DNA of 23,053 nt from the NCBI GenBank assembly GCA_036558905.1, contig DATBER010000010.1, positions 1 through 23,053 of the forward strand, in the 5' to 3' direction. The DNA comes from DASXRA01 sp036558905. GTDB lineage: Bacteria > Actinomycetota > Actinomycetes > Mycobacteriales > Jatrophihabitantaceae. Of this stretch, positions 1 to 9,226 are shown piece by piece. Every line of letters begins with the position of its first letter. Position 1 is the stretch's first letter. Made by a program: the position numbers and the translations under genes. The notes beneath the pieces were generated by a model. It did not search any database and was not told the origin of the DNA. It worked only from the letters and a program-made list of their open reading frames with translations.

Positions 1-1
1 G

Positions 2-514
2 GCTGTGAACGGCCGCACGGTGCCGAGCGCGGCGGTGCGCTATCCCGACTCGCCGATCGAAGAGCTGCGAGACCTGATCCGCTTCGAGTGGAACGCCCTC
101 GACTCGTGGTTCGAGGAGGACGAGGAGGTCTTCACCCACCCGCGCGACCCGTACACCCGGGTCGACATCCTGCCCAGCTCGCGGCACGTCCGGGTGGAGG
201 TCGACGGCGTGACGGTGGCCGAGTCGACCAGCCCGCGGCTGCTGTTCGAGACGGGGCTGCCGGTGCGCTACTACCTGCCCAAGACGCACGTGCGCATGGA
301 CCTGCTCATCCCGACCGACACGGCCACCCACTGCCCGTACAAGGGCCAGGCCGAGTACTGGAGCGTCAACGGCCACGCCGACCTGGCCTGGTCGTACCGC
401 ATGCCGCTGCCGGAGAGCCAGAAGGTCGCTGGGCTGATCGCGTTCTACAACGAGAAGCTCGACATCTACGTCGACGGCGTGCTGCAGGAACGGCCGAAGA
501 CCCAGTTCGGCTGA
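2..514 (+). CDS. DUF427 domain protein, 5' end probably cut off by the window
   Basis: DUF427 proteins are small actinobacterial proteins of unproven biochemical role. The visible 169 residues carry the usual C-terminal DUF427 signature: HPRDPY, then SSRHVRVEVDG, a segment containing LLFETGLP and RYYLP, then CPYKG, YWS and a closing LYVDGVLQERP-like segment (here IYVDGVLQERP). A GTG at position 5 could serve as a start, but the frame is open to the window edge. The residues before the domain (VRYPDSP, then LRDLIRFEWNALDSWFEEDEEV) look like the linker that joins two DUF427 halves in family members of about 250-270 residues. I therefore infer a truncated gene rather than a complete one. The next gene begins 2 bases after the stop, so the two are probably co-transcribed and translationally coupled. 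Family assignment is secure; function is unknown. Confidence 0.85.
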   Translation, partial: AVNGRTVPSAAVRYPDSPIEELRDLIRFEWNALDSWFEEDEEVFTHPRDPYTRVDILPSSRHVRVEVDGVTVAESTSPRLLFETGLPVRYYLPKTHVRMDLLIPTDTATHCPYKGQAEYWSVNGHADLAWSYRMPLPESQKVAGLIAFYNEKLDIYVDGVLQERPKTQFG

Positions 515-516
515 CC

Positions 517-1713
517 GTGAGCCGAACCGTCCACGCGCTGGTCAGCCGCGGCGGGCGCTACCTCGGCGCCGCCCCGCCGTTCGAGGTGGCGACGCCGTGG
601 TGGGCGGACGTCGAGCCGGTCACCGCACATCTCGACGCGATGCTCGGGGGACCGACCGCCGTGCTGCGCCTGCTGCGCGTGGCCGGTGCCCCGGACGGGC
701 GGAGCGGCGTGGCCACGTATCACGTCGAGGCGCTCGGCCCGCTCGATTCCGGGTGGCTCGACCCGGTCGTGCCGACCGACTGGTCGGTCGTGACCAGGCC
801 ACAGCCGCTGCGGATGGCATGGGCCGAGCCGGGTGGCCCGCAGCGGCTGGTCGACTGGGCGGTGGGCGAACTTGCAGTCCCGCCGGCCGGCCGCCCGATC
901 CAGGTCAAGTCGTGGAACCTGTCCTGCCTCTACCGGCTGCCGCTGCCCGACGGTGCGGTATGGGCGAAGGCCACCGCGCCGTTCCTGGCCACCGACGCCG
1001 AGGCGATTCGCATCGTGCGCCGCCACGACGCCGGGCTGGCGCCGGAGGTGCTCGCATCCGACGGTCACCGGTCGCTGCTGGCCGAGGCCCCCGGCATCGA
1101 CTGCTACCAGACCGATCCGGCGACGATCCGGGCCGTCGTCACTCGATGGGTGGCGGTGCAGGCCGCGGCCGCGGACGACGCCGACCTGGCCGGACTGCCG
1201 AGCCGGCGGCCGGACGAGCTGGCCGGGCTGCTCGCGGCGGTGGTGTCCCGCCACGCCGGGCTGGACGCCGCCGGGCTGGACGCCGCCGGGCTGATCGACG
1301 ACGTGCCCGGCCTGGTCGCCGAGCTGGACTCCGCCGGCTTGCCGCTCACGCTGGTGCACGGCGACTTCCATCCCGGCAACTGGCGATCGGACGGGGCCCA
1401 TCGACAGATCCTCGACTGGGGCGACTGCTATCTCGGCCACCCGGCCGCGGACGTGCAGCGGCTGATGGGCTGGCTGCCGGCCGACCAGGCAGCCGTGGCC
1501 GCTCGGGCCTGGGTCGACGCCTGGCGGGCCCAGCGCCCGGGCACCGACCCGGAACGCGCGCTGGCGCCAATGTCGGTGCTGGCGCGGGTCGTCGGCGCGA
1601 TCATCTACCAGCGCTTCCTCGACCACATCGAACCGGACGAGCGGATCTACCACGAGGACGACCCGGTGACCGAGGTCCGCGCCGCACTGGCCGCCCGCGA
1701 CCGGCTCAGCTGA
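517..1713 (+). CDS. Phosphotransferase of the aminoglycoside/choline kinase-like fold
   Basis: This 398-residue protein belongs to the APH-type small-molecule kinase family, which transfers phosphate from ATP to a hydroxyl group. The substrate cannot be read from the sequence and need not be an antibiotic. The Brenner-type catalytic loop HGDFHPGN is at residues 281-288, with D283 the expected catalytic base and N288 a metal ligand. The second metal-binding Asp is D300 in ILDWGD. About 125 residues precede the kinase N-lobe and are of unassigned function. The GTG at 517 is chosen because it follows the DUF427 stop by 2 bases; the same frame stays open further upstream, but only as a shadow of the DUF427 gene. 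The 3' end overlaps the convergent lipase maturation factor gene by 8 bases. A short in-frame tandem repeat lies just before the catalytic loop. Confidence 0.85.
   Translation: MSRTVHALVSRGGRYLGAAPPFEVATPWWADVEPVTAHLDAMLGGPTAVLRLLRVAGAPDGRSGVATYHVEALGPLDSGWLDPVVPTDWSVVTRPQPLRMAWAEPGGPQRLVDWAVGELAVPPAGRPIQVKSWNLSCLYRLPLPDGAVWAKATAPFLATDAEAIRIVRRHDAGLAPEVLASDGHRSLLAEAPGIDCYQTDPATIRAVVTRWVAVQAAAADDADLAGLPSRRPDELAGLLAAVVSRHAGLDAAGLDAAGLIDDVPGLVAELDSAGLPLTLVHGDFHPGNWRSDGAHRQILDWGDCYLGHPAADVQRLMGWLPADQAAVAARAWVDAWRAQRPGTDPERALAPMSVLARVVGAIIYQRFLDHIEPDERIYHEDDPVTEVRAALAARDRLS
1255..1293 (+). repeat. 15-bp in-frame tandem repeat inside the phosphotransferase
   Basis: The unit GCCGGGCTGGACGCC occurs 2.6 times in perfect tandem, encoding AGLDA-AGLDA-AGL. 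The unit length is a multiple of three, so changes in copy number keep the frame. It lies in a probable helical or linker region ahead of the catalytic loop. Confidence 0.8.
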
Positions 1714-3130
1714 CCCGGCGCAGCTTGTCGAGGCTGACCGGGGCGATCAGCTCGCGCAGCTCGGTGCGCGACCACCACGCGCCGGTCGCGCGACGTTCGG
1801 CCCGCGTCGTGTAGCGGTAGCGGAAGAGCACGGCCCGGACGTACACCGGCGGGACGTCCGGGAACGGATTGAGCCGTAGCAGGCGCAACAGCGAGCGGTC
1901 GTTCACCAGCAGCTTGCCCAGCAGGCCGGGCAGCCAGGTGGCGCCGTAGCGCGGGGACAGCGGCACGAACCACATCAGCCAGTCCAGGCGCAGGTGGTAC
2001 GGCGCGACCTGGGGCGGCCGCCGCCGGGGATCGCCGGGCTTGCCCTTGAACTCGTACTCGCGCCAGGCTGTGTCGGGCCCGATCGCCGAGTCGGCGGTGC
2101 CCTCGAGCACGACCTCGTCACGCTGCCGGCTGATGCTGCCGAACGCGCCGTAGGTGTTGACCAGGTGCAGCGGGTCGAAGCTGTAGTTCATGATCTGCCG
2201 CCGCGACAGCAGGTTGCCGGCCGGCCGGTAGCTCAACACCACGATCAGCGCGGACACGCCGATCACGACGCCCTGGTACCACCGCGGCGTGGCGTCGAAG
2301 TGTGGCGGGTGGGTCACCAGGGATCCGTCCACTGTGGACACGGCGATCACGATGGTCAGCCAGTTCAGCCAGGCGAAGTTGCCCGAGGCCACCAGCCACA
2401 GCTGGGTCACGATCAGCAGCGCCGCGGCGACGGTGGCCACTGGCTGCGGGGTGAACAGCAGGAAGGGCACGCCGAGCTGAGCTGCGTGGTTGGCCGCGAC
2501 CTCGACGCGATGCAGCGGGTCGGGCAGGCGGTGGAAGTACCAGCTGAACGGCCCGGGCATCGGCTGCGTCTCGTGGTGGTAGCGCAGGCAGGTGAGGTCG
2601 CGCCAGCAGCGGTCGCCGCGCAGCTTGATCAGCCCGGCGCCGAACTCGACGCGGAACAGCAGCCAGCGCAGCAACCACAAGAGCAGTACCGGCGGGGCGA
2701 CCCGGGCGTTGCCCAGGAAGATCGCGAGAAAGCCGGTCTCGAGCAGCAGCGACTCCCACCCGAAGCCGTACCAGGTCTGCCCGACGTTGACGATCGACAG
2801 GTACAGCGCCCACAGCACCGCCCAGATCAGCAGCGACGTCCACAGCGGTCCGACGTCGGCCAGCCCGGCGACGGTGGCCGCCGCCAGGGCAGCCCCGGTC
2901 CAGGCGACCAGGGCGAAGTACCGGTCCGAGTAGCGCAGGTGGAACAGGCTGGGCGATTGGCGCATCTGCACGCGGGCGACATACCGGGGGATGGGCAGCA
3001 GGCCGTTCGCTCCGAGCAGCGCGCGGAACTGGTTGGCCGCCACCAGGAACCCGATCAGGTAGATCGCGGCCAGCCCGCGCTGGAACACCAGGCGGGAGAG
3101 CCCGTAGTCGGGGGCGTCGAACCAATGCAT
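1706..3130 (-). CDS. Lipase maturation factor (LMF1) family integral membrane protein
   Basis: The 474-residue protein belongs to the lipase maturation factor family. The eukaryotic member LMF1 is an ER membrane chaperone for secreted lipases; the role of bacterial members is not established. The N-terminal two thirds contain many hydrophobic membrane segments. The diagnostic core is in the middle: LLRWLLFRVEFGAGLIKLRG, then CWRDLTCLRYHHETQP and PGPFSWYFHRLP. The C-terminal part is soluble and basic (RYRYTTRAERRATGAWW). The ATG is 6 bases after the stop of the upstream FAD oxidoreductase gene with no clear ribosome-binding site, so translation probably depends on coupling. The 3' end overlaps the convergent phosphotransferase gene by 8 bases. 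No lipase gene is visible in the window. Family assignment is firm; the client is unknown. Confidence 0.9.
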   Translation of the reverse strand: MHWFDAPDYGLSRLVFQRGLAAIYLIGFLVAANQFRALLGANGLLPIPRYVARVQMRQSPSLFHLRYSDRYFALVAWTGAALAAATVAGLADVGPLWTSLLIWAVLWALYLSIVNVGQTWYGFGWESLLLETGFLAIFLGNARVAPPVLLLWLLRWLLFRVEFGAGLIKLRGDRCWRDLTCLRYHHETQPMPGPFSWYFHRLPDPLHRVEVAANHAAQLGVPFLLFTPQPVATVAAALLIVTQLWLVASGNFAWLNWLTIVIAVSTVDGSLVTHPPHFDATPRWYQGVVIGVSALIVVLSYRPAGNLLSRRQIMNYSFDPLHLVNTYGAFGSISRQRDEVVLEGTADSAIGPDTAWREYEFKGKPGDPRRRPPQVAPYHLRLDWLMWFVPLSPRYGATWLPGLLGKLLVNDRSLLRLLRLNPFPDVPPVYVRAVLFRYRYTTRAERRATGAWWSRTELRELIAPVSLDKLRRVS

Positions 3131-3136
3131 GGCCGC

Positions 3137-4585
3137 TCAGCCGCCGAAGACGCGGCGCAGGGCGAGCGTCGCCGCGTGGTAGCCACACATCCCGTGCACG
3201 CCCGGGCCGGGCGGGGTGGCCGACGAGCACAGGAACACGGCCGGGTCGGGCGTCGCGTACGGCACCGGCGAGAAGGTGGGCCGGAAGATCAGGTGCAGCC
3301 CGTCGCTGGGCCCGCCGCCGATGTCGCCGCCGACCAGGTTGGGATTGCGGGCGGCCAGCTGGGCCGGACCGGTCGCCGACCGGGCCAGGACGATGTCGCG
3401 GAAGCCCGGGGCGAACCGCTCGATTTGGTCCTCGATCGCCTCGGTGTGGTCGCCGGCCCAGCCGTTGGGCACGTGGCAGTACACCCACAGCACGTGCCGG
3501 CCGTTCGGGGCGCGGGTGTCGTCGGCCAGGCTGGGCTGGGCGGCGATCAGGAACGGGGGATCGGGTGCCGTGCCGCGGCGCACGGCACGCAGCGCACTGC
3601 CGATCTCGGCCATCGACGGTCCTAAGTGGACGGTACCGGCCCGGCGGGCGGCGTCAGCCGTCCAGGGCACCGGCTCGGCCAGCGCGTAGTCGAGCTTGAA
3701 CACGCCCGGCCCGCGCCGGCGGCGGCGCAGGCTGCGGGTGAAGCGGGTCGGCAGGCGGGATCCGGCGAGGTCGGCCAACTGGTACGCGTCGGTGTCCAGC
3801 AGGTACGCCCTCGCCGGCGGCAGCTCGTCCAGACTGGTCACCCGGCGGTCGGTCTCGATCCGCCCGCCCAGCTCGGCGAGCAGCGCGGCCAGCGCGTCGG
3901 ACACGGCCTGCGACCCGCCGCGCGCCACCGGCCAGCCGGCCTCGTGCGCGGCCAGGGCGAACATCAGGGCGACGCCGGCGCTGGCCGGCGACGTCAGCGG
4001 CGTGATCGTGTGGCCGGCCAGCCCGGCCAGCAGGCCGCGCGCCCGCTCACCGCGGAACCGGCGGGCCAGCGCGCCGAGGGGCAATGCCCCGCGCACCCCG
4101 AACCGGGCCAGCAGCAGCGGGTGCCGCGGCCAGGTCATCAGCGGGGGACGCAGCACCTCGGCGGCCAGCTCGTCCCAGCGGCCCACGAACGGTTCGACCA
4201 GACGGCGGTAGGTCCGCGCGTCCTCGCCCAGCGACACGGCCGTCTCGGCCGGCGAGCCGACCAGCACGGCGGCGGAACCGTCCGGGAACGGGTGGGCCAG
4301 CGGGATCTCCGGGTGCACCCACCGCAGTCCGTGTTGCTCGAGCGGCAACGACCGGAACGCCGGCGAGCCGATGCCCAGCGGGTGCACCGCCGAGCAGACG
4401 TCGTGCCGGAAGCCGGGGAGGGTCAGCTCGTCGGTGCGGGCCCCGCCGCCGATCCGGCCGGCCGCCTCGTAGACGAGCACGTCGACCCCGGCCCGGGCGA
4501 GCGTGACCGCCGCGGTCAGGCCGTTCGGCCCCGCGCCGATGACGATCGCTTCGGGCACGCGCCTATGAGCTCGCGAAAAGAGCAT
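3137..4585 (-). CDS. FAD-dependent oxidoreductase, phytoene desaturase/PYROXD2-like
   Basis: This 482-residue flavoprotein is of the phytoene-dehydrogenase-like NAD(P)/FAD-dependent family. The FAD-binding Rossmann motif is VIGAGPNGLTAA near residues 15-26, followed by YEAAGRIGGGARTDELTLPG, the usual second FAD-contact stretch. The C-terminal FAD-binding segment is PGPGVHGMCGYHAA. The substrate is not evident. No other carotenoid gene is present, so a carotenoid role is unsupported. It is 6 bases upstream of the LMF gene and 18 bases downstream of the zinc peptidase stop, suggesting a minus-strand operon. I give the ATG at 4585, but it lacks a ribosome-binding site. A GTG at 4558 would start the protein as VPEAIVIGAGPNG, which fits the short N-termini of relatives and is a real alternative. 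Confidence 0.88.
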   Translation of the reverse strand: MLFSRAHRRVPEAIVIGAGPNGLTAAVTLARAGVDVLVYEAAGRIGGGARTDELTLPGFRHDVCSAVHPLGIGSPAFRSLPLEQHGLRWVHPEIPLAHPFPDGSAAVLVGSPAETAVSLGEDARTYRRLVEPFVGRWDELAAEVLRPPLMTWPRHPLLLARFGVRGALPLGALARRFRGERARGLLAGLAGHTITPLTSPASAGVALMFALAAHEAGWPVARGGSQAVSDALAALLAELGGRIETDRRVTSLDELPPARAYLLDTDAYQLADLAGSRLPTRFTRSLRRRRRGPGVFKLDYALAEPVPWTADAARRAGTVHLGPSMAEIGSALRAVRRGTAPDPPFLIAAQPSLADDTRAPNGRHVLWVYCHVPNGWAGDHTEAIEDQIERFAPGFRDIVLARSATGPAQLAARNPNLVGGDIGGGPSDGLHLIFRPTFSPVPYATPDPAVFLCSSATPPGPGVHGMCGYHAATLALRRVFGG

Positions 4586-4603
4586 GCATCGTTCAGTGCC
4601 CTC

Positions 4604-5545
4604 CTAGCCGAGGTTGTCGGTGCCGAACGTGTCGCAGGCGTGCAGGTCGCCCGTCTGGTAGCCGGTGGTCAGCCAACGGCGGCGCTGGGCCGAGGTGCCG
4701 TGGGTGAACTCGCCCTGCTGCACGGTGCCGCCGCCCAGGTTCGTTTGTATCCAGTCGTCGCCGATCCGGCCGGCGGTGTCCAGCGCCCGGTCGAAGTCGT
4801 CGTTGGTTATCGCGGTGATCAGCGGCGGCGAGCCGTCGGCGCCCGGCTCGGTCGCGTGCTTGGCCCACACGCCGGCATAGCAGTCGGCCTGCAGCTCGAG
4901 CCGCACCGAGCCCGACGTCGGACCCTGCCGGCTGCTCACCCGCGCCTCGGTGCCGAGCAGGTCCTGGACGTGGTGGCCGTACTCGTGCGCGAGCACGTAG
5001 GCGTTGGGGAACAGCCCGCCTTCGGCGCCGAACTGCTTCTGCAGGTCCTCGTAGAACGTCAGGTCGATGTAGACCCGCTTGTCGGCCCGGCAGTAGAACG
5101 GGCCGGACGCGCTCGTAGCGCCGCCGCACGCGGTGGACACCTGGCCGCTGAACCAGACGGTGGGCACCGGAATGTATCGCTTGCCCAGCTTGGCCAGCTC
5201 CGTCGCCCAATACGCCTGGATGGAGTCGATGTTGGCGACGGCGGCGCAATCGGACTTGGTGTTGGCGTCGGCGCCGGTCCGGCACTCCTGCTTGACCTGC
5301 GAGTTGTCCGCCATGGCCGGGGCGCCGCTCTGGCCGAGGCCGCCGAGCACGCTGCCCACGTCGACGCTGTTGCCGCCGCCCCCGCCCAGCACGCTGACCA
5401 GCACCACGACGAGCACGCCGACGATGCCCAGGCCGCCCCCACCCAGGGCGACCTGGCCGCCCCGGCTGCTCGGCAGCCGGCCGCCGCTGCGTCGGGTGTC
5501 CTGGACCTCCGAGGTGTCGAGCTGCGCGTCTTCGTTGTACTTCAT
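4604..5545 (-). CDS. YpfJ-type neutral zinc metallopeptidase, membrane-anchored
   Basis: The 313-residue protein belongs to the putative neutral zinc metallopeptidase (YpfJ) family. It has a short polar N-terminus (MKYNEDAQLDTSEVQD), one Gly/Val-rich membrane segment around residues 30-50, and an extracytoplasmic catalytic domain. The gluzincin-type motif HEYGHH is at residues 187-192, with E188 the catalytic base. Further conserved pieces are PFYCRADKRVYIDLTFYEDL before it, and ELQADCYAGVWA after it, which would supply the third zinc ligand. The ATG at 5545 is preferred over the upstream in-frame GTG at 5551: GGGAGG lies 7 bases before the ATG but only 1 base before the GTG. In vivo substrates are not known for the family. 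Confidence 0.92.
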   Translation of the reverse strand: MKYNEDAQLDTSEVQDTRRSGGRLPSSRGGQVALGGGGLGIVGVLVVVLVSVLGGGGGNSVDVGSVLGGLGQSGAPAMADNSQVKQECRTGADANTKSDCAAVANIDSIQAYWATELAKLGKRYIPVPTVWFSGQVSTACGGATSASGPFYCRADKRVYIDLTFYEDLQKQFGAEGGLFPNAYVLAHEYGHHVQDLLGTEARVSSRQGPTSGSVRLELQADCYAGVWAKHATEPGADGSPPLITAITNDDFDRALDTAGRIGDDWIQTNLGGGTVQQGEFTHGTSAQRRRWLTTGYQTGDLHACDTFGTDNLG

Positions 5546-5563
5546 CGGCACGCCTCCCGACGC

Positions 5564-5613
5564 GTGGGCCGCGCCGGCGCGGCCACCCAGCCGGAATCCT
5601 GCCCCGCTGGGGC
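5564..5613. terminator. Two adjacent GC-rich hairpins between the MFS and zinc peptidase genes
   Basis: A perfect 9-bp palindrome (GGCCGCGCC against GGCGCGGCC, 5567-5584, extended 2 bp after a bulge) is followed by GCCCC-GCT-GGGGC at 5601-5613. Both lie just after the MFS stop on the minus strand and before the peptidase ribosome-binding site. There is no U-tract, so this would be an actinobacterial-style terminator or attenuating hairpin. In DNA this GC-rich the short hairpin could be chance. Confidence 0.4.
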
Positions 5614-5621
5614 CCCGGGCG

Positions 5622-6908
5622 CTATTCCGCGGCCGGTTCGGGGGTGGCCGTCTCGTGCAGGTGTAGGGCCAGCGCGAACAGGCCGGCCGCCGCGACCGCG
5701 CTCAGGGCGAGGCAGCCCAGCCACAGCCCACCCGGGCTGGCCGCGTAGGCCCGCGAGCCGAGGAACGGCGCCAGCACGCCGGACGCGCCCCAGGCTAGCC
5801 CGGTGGCGCCCATGTAGCGGCCGCGCATCGCCTCGGGCGCTATGGCTGCCACCAGGGCGAACAGGGCCGTGCTCGCGCCGATCTCGCCGAGCGTCCACAC
5901 CACGACGGTCAGGGCGAACGCCCAGATGCTGTCGCACAGGGCGCTGAGCGCGATGCCGCCGCCGACCAGCAGCATCGCACCCGGCAGCAGCACGGTCCGC
6001 GGAGCGCGCGCGATGAACGACAGGGCCAGCGGTTGGACGACGACGATCACGATGCCGTTGAACGCCATGATCAGCCCGTACGCGCCGGTGCTCAGGCCGG
6101 CGTCTTTCACCGCCAGCGGCAGGGCGACGTACACCTGGCCGTACAGCGTGGCGTAGCACAGGAACAGGGCTACCAGGGCGAGCAGCAGCCGGTCGCGCAG
6201 CATCAGCCGCCAGGCCGGCTCGTCGTGATCGTGATGCTTGGCACTGTCCGGGCGGGTCTCGGGGATCTTGCGCAGCACGACCAGCCCGAACACGGCGCTG
6301 GTGATCGCATCGATGGCGAACAGGGTGCCGAAGCCGAGTTGCACGAGCAGCCCGGCCGACACGGCCGCCACCGAGAAGCCCAGGTTGATCGCCCAGAACT
6401 GCAGCGCGAACGCCCGGGTGCGCTGCTCGCCCTGGAGCAGGTCGGCCACCGTGGCCGACGCGGCCGGGCGGTAGATGTCGCCGACGACGCCCACGAACAG
6501 GGCGGCCAGCATGATCGACGGCAGGCCCCGCGCGAGCGCCAGCGCGCCGATGGCCACGGCGACCGCGAACATGCCGAAGCTGAGCGTGGTGCGCCGGCCG
6601 ATCCGGTCGGTCAGGTAGCCGCCGATCGGCTGGGCCGCGATCGACCCGGCGCCCCAGACGGTGACCACCGTGCCGGCGGTGGCGATGCTCAGGTGACGCG
6701 GGCCGGTGAGGTAGAGGATGGCGAACGGCTCGATGAACGTGCCGGCCCGGTTGACCAGGGTGCCCAGCCACAGCCACCAGAACGGCGCCGGCAGACCCCC
6801 GACCCGGCTGTGTACCGCCGTCCGCAGGCGGGACCGTCCGGGTGGGAGGAGAACAGCGCCGCCGGTCGCGGTGGGCTCACCCTCGACCTCGACCTCGCTC
6901 GCGCTCAC
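5622..6908 (-). CDS. MFS transporter, probable drug or metabolite exporter
   Basis: The 428-residue protein is a 12-helix major facilitator superfamily transporter. The motif A loop between helices 2 and 3 is GGYLTDRIGRRTTL, and the two six-helix halves are separated by a charged His/Asp-rich cytoplasmic loop (DSAKHHDHDEPAW). The substrate is not readable; multidrug-type proton antiport is the usual inference for this subgroup. The GTG at 6908 (VSASEVEVEGE) is chosen because GAGGAGAG ends 3 bases upstream of it. The same frame extends to an ATG at 6980, but that start lacks a ribosome-binding site and adds a non-family tail. The gene is divergent from the ABC-F gene, with 252 bases between. 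An ABC-F factor and an efflux pump side by side would be consistent with an antibiotic-stress locus, though that is inference. Confidence 0.9.
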   Translation of the reverse strand: MSASEVEVEGEPTATGGAVLLPPGRSRLRTAVHSRVGGLPAPFWWLWLGTLVNRAGTFIEPFAILYLTGPRHLSIATAGTVVTVWGAGSIAAQPIGGYLTDRIGRRTTLSFGMFAVAVAIGALALARGLPSIMLAALFVGVVGDIYRPAASATVADLLQGEQRTRAFALQFWAINLGFSVAAVSAGLLVQLGFGTLFAIDAITSAVFGLVVLRKIPETRPDSAKHHDHDEPAWRLMLRDRLLLALVALFLCYATLYGQVYVALPLAVKDAGLSTGAYGLIMAFNGIVIVVVQPLALSFIARAPRTVLLPGAMLLVGGGIALSALCDSIWAFALTVVVWTLGEIGASTALFALVAAIAPEAMRGRYMGATGLAWGASGVLAPFLGSRAYAASPGGLWLGCLALSAVAAAGLFALALHLHETATPEPAAE

Positions 6909-7029
6909 GCGCTCTCCTCGCATCCGTCCGTTCCGGCCATCGATCAGCCAACCACCCGACACCGACATCGCACGACGCAATTTCGGCGCCCCGTCCAGGC
7001 TGCCGGTTGAAGTGTGGTTGAGGTCCAGC

Positions 7030-7067
7030 CCGGCGGGCCACGAGCGGCAAAATGGCTGGCCCGCCGG
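7030..7067. promoter_or_regulatory. 11-bp perfect inverted repeat upstream of the ABC-F gene
   Basis: CCGGCGGGCCA at 7030-7040 is the exact reverse complement of TGGCCCGCCGG at 7057-7067, separated by 16 bases. The right arm ends 1 base before the putative -10 box TAGAAT, so the repeat covers the -35 region. That is the position of a repressor or activator operator. It could alternatively be a terminator for transcription entering from the left, but no T-tract follows. Confidence 0.5.
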
Positions 7068-7068
7068 T

Positions 7069-7074
7069 TAGAAT
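7069..7074 (+). promoter_or_regulatory. -10 box of a putative ABC-F promoter
   Basis: TAGAAT matches TATAAT at five of six positions and fits the TAnnnT pattern common in actinobacteria. I see no good -35 hexamer at 16-18 bases; that region is occupied by the inverted repeat. The predicted +1, seven bases after the final T, is the G at 7081. Confidence 0.5.
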
Positions 7075-7080
7075 GGCGTG

Positions 7081-7101
7081 GTGCATCGACTCCCGAGCTG
7101 A
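7081..7101 (+). CDS. Possible leaderless six-codon leader peptide (MHRLPS)
   Basis: GTG-CAT-CGA-CTC-CCG-AGC-TGA starts exactly at the +1 predicted from the TAGAAT box, as expected for a leaderless actinobacterial mRNA. Codons 3-5 lie inside the left arm (7087-7094) of a stem that pairs with the ABC-F ribosome-binding region. A leader peptide with this geometry could control an ABC-F gene by ribosome stalling. Six-codon ORFs are common by chance, so only the combination of signals makes it worth noting. Confidence 0.3.
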   Translation: MHRLPS

Positions 7102-7152
7102 GTAGGCGACGTGTCCCCGTCGCCCTCATCCGCTTACCTCCCGTGGGAGTCG
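7087..7152 (+). promoter_or_regulatory. Structured 5' leader that can sequester the ABC-F ribosome-binding site
   Basis: CGACTCCC at 7087-7094 pairs perfectly with GGGAGTCG at 7145-7152, the only purine-rich segment ahead of the ABC-F ATG (7161). Between the arms lies an inner hairpin: GGCGAC (7105-7110), an 8-base loop, and GTCGCC (7119-7124). The same GGAG can instead pair with CTCC at 7138-7141 in a small local hairpin, so at least two mutually exclusive folds exist. This resembles translational attenuators, but no folding energy was computed. Confidence 0.4.
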
Positions 7153-7160
7153 CTTCCGCC

Positions 7161-8768
<1,608 letters not shown>

Positions 8769-8903
8769 GTGCCATCCGTCCGATTGATCACGGCCGTCCC
8801 GGCAGTTATGCAACACATGCGGGTGACGATCTTGCGCGTGGAGACTCAGCGCTGCTATCAAATCCGCTACGGGTTACACGCTCGTTAGGCGGGCGGGTTT
8901 CTG

Positions 8904-8930
8904 GTCGACGCACAGCCGGTGTGCGTCGGC
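8904..8930. terminator. Stem-loop between the ABC-F and HTH genes
   Basis: CGACGCACA (8906-8914) and TGTGCGTCG (8920-8928) form a perfect 9-bp stem with a 5-base loop, extended by a T-G and a G-C pair to 8904-8930. It is the only clear structure in the 240-base gap after the ABC-F stop, which otherwise shows no gene. It lies about 135 bases past that stop and about 80 bases before the HTH start, with no T-tract. It could be a U-less terminator, a leader structure of the HTH mRNA, or an operator. Confidence 0.45.
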
Positions 8931-9008
8931 GAGTTGCTCGTCCATTTGGTCGGGGAGAGATCAGCCGGCAGGCAGGTCGCTCGCGGGGACGAGTACCGGA
9001 GGATAGAG

Positions 9009-9224
9009 ATGGCCGTGCTGAAGAAGGGCGCGCGTATCACCGGCGCCGAGCGCAACAAGCTTGCCAACGACCTGCGCAAGCAGTACGACAAAGGTCGCAG
9101 CATCCGCGAACTCGCCGAGAGTCACGGGCGGTCGTACGGGTTCGTGCATCGGGTGCTGACCGAATCGGGCGCGACGCTTCGCGGCCGGGGTGGGGCGACG
9201 AGGACGAAGAAGAAGGGCAAGTAG
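9009..9224 (+). CDS. Small helix-turn-helix DNA-binding protein, Rv1473A-like
   Basis: This 71-residue basic protein contains one helix-turn-helix: RSIRELAESHGRSYGFVHRVL, with recognition helix residues SYGFVHRVLTESG. A charged Lys/Arg tail (RGRGGATRTKKKGK) probably contacts DNA backbone. The short N-terminus MAVLKKGARITGAER is typical of a small actinobacterial family found next to ABC-F genes; M. tuberculosis Rv1473A is the example I recall. The ATG at 9009 is supported by GGAGGA at 8998-9003. The same frame is open back to 8919, but that stretch contains the stem-loop and the ribosome-binding site, so it is not coding. The gene ends 2 bases before the earliest likely start of the crotonase, suggesting a bicistronic mRNA. 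Targets are unknown. Confidence 0.88.
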   Translation: MAVLKKGARITGAERNKLANDLRKQYDKGRSIRELAESHGRSYGFVHRVLTESGATLRGRGGATRTKKKGK

Positions 9225-9226
9225 TT

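Noticed and set aside
88..516. Upstream extension of the phosphotransferase frame
   Set aside because: It is an Arg/Pro/Gly-rich alternate frame of the DUF427 gene. The GTG at 517 directly follows the DUF427 stop.
517..1713. Calling the phosphotransferase an aminoglycoside resistance gene
   Set aside because: The fold is shared by kinases for many substrates, and nothing in sequence or context points to an antibiotic.
3626..5947. 773-codon plus-strand open frame across the FAD oxidoreductase, zinc peptidase and MFS genes
   Set aside because: It is antisense to three clearly recognised genes and has low-complexity composition. It spans unrelated gene boundaries.
6909..6980. Longer MFS start at the ATG at 6980
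   Set aside because: There is no ribosome-binding site and no family-like sequence, while GAGGAGAG precedes the GTG at 6908.
7014..7160. Upstream extension of the ABC-F frame
   Set aside because: It covers the inverted repeat, the -10 box and the leader structure. Relatives start at the MITATDLE segment.
8784..8812. TTGATC-N17-TATGCA as a promoter for the HTH gene
   Set aside because: The -10 lacks the essential final T, and the hexamers match too poorly to list.
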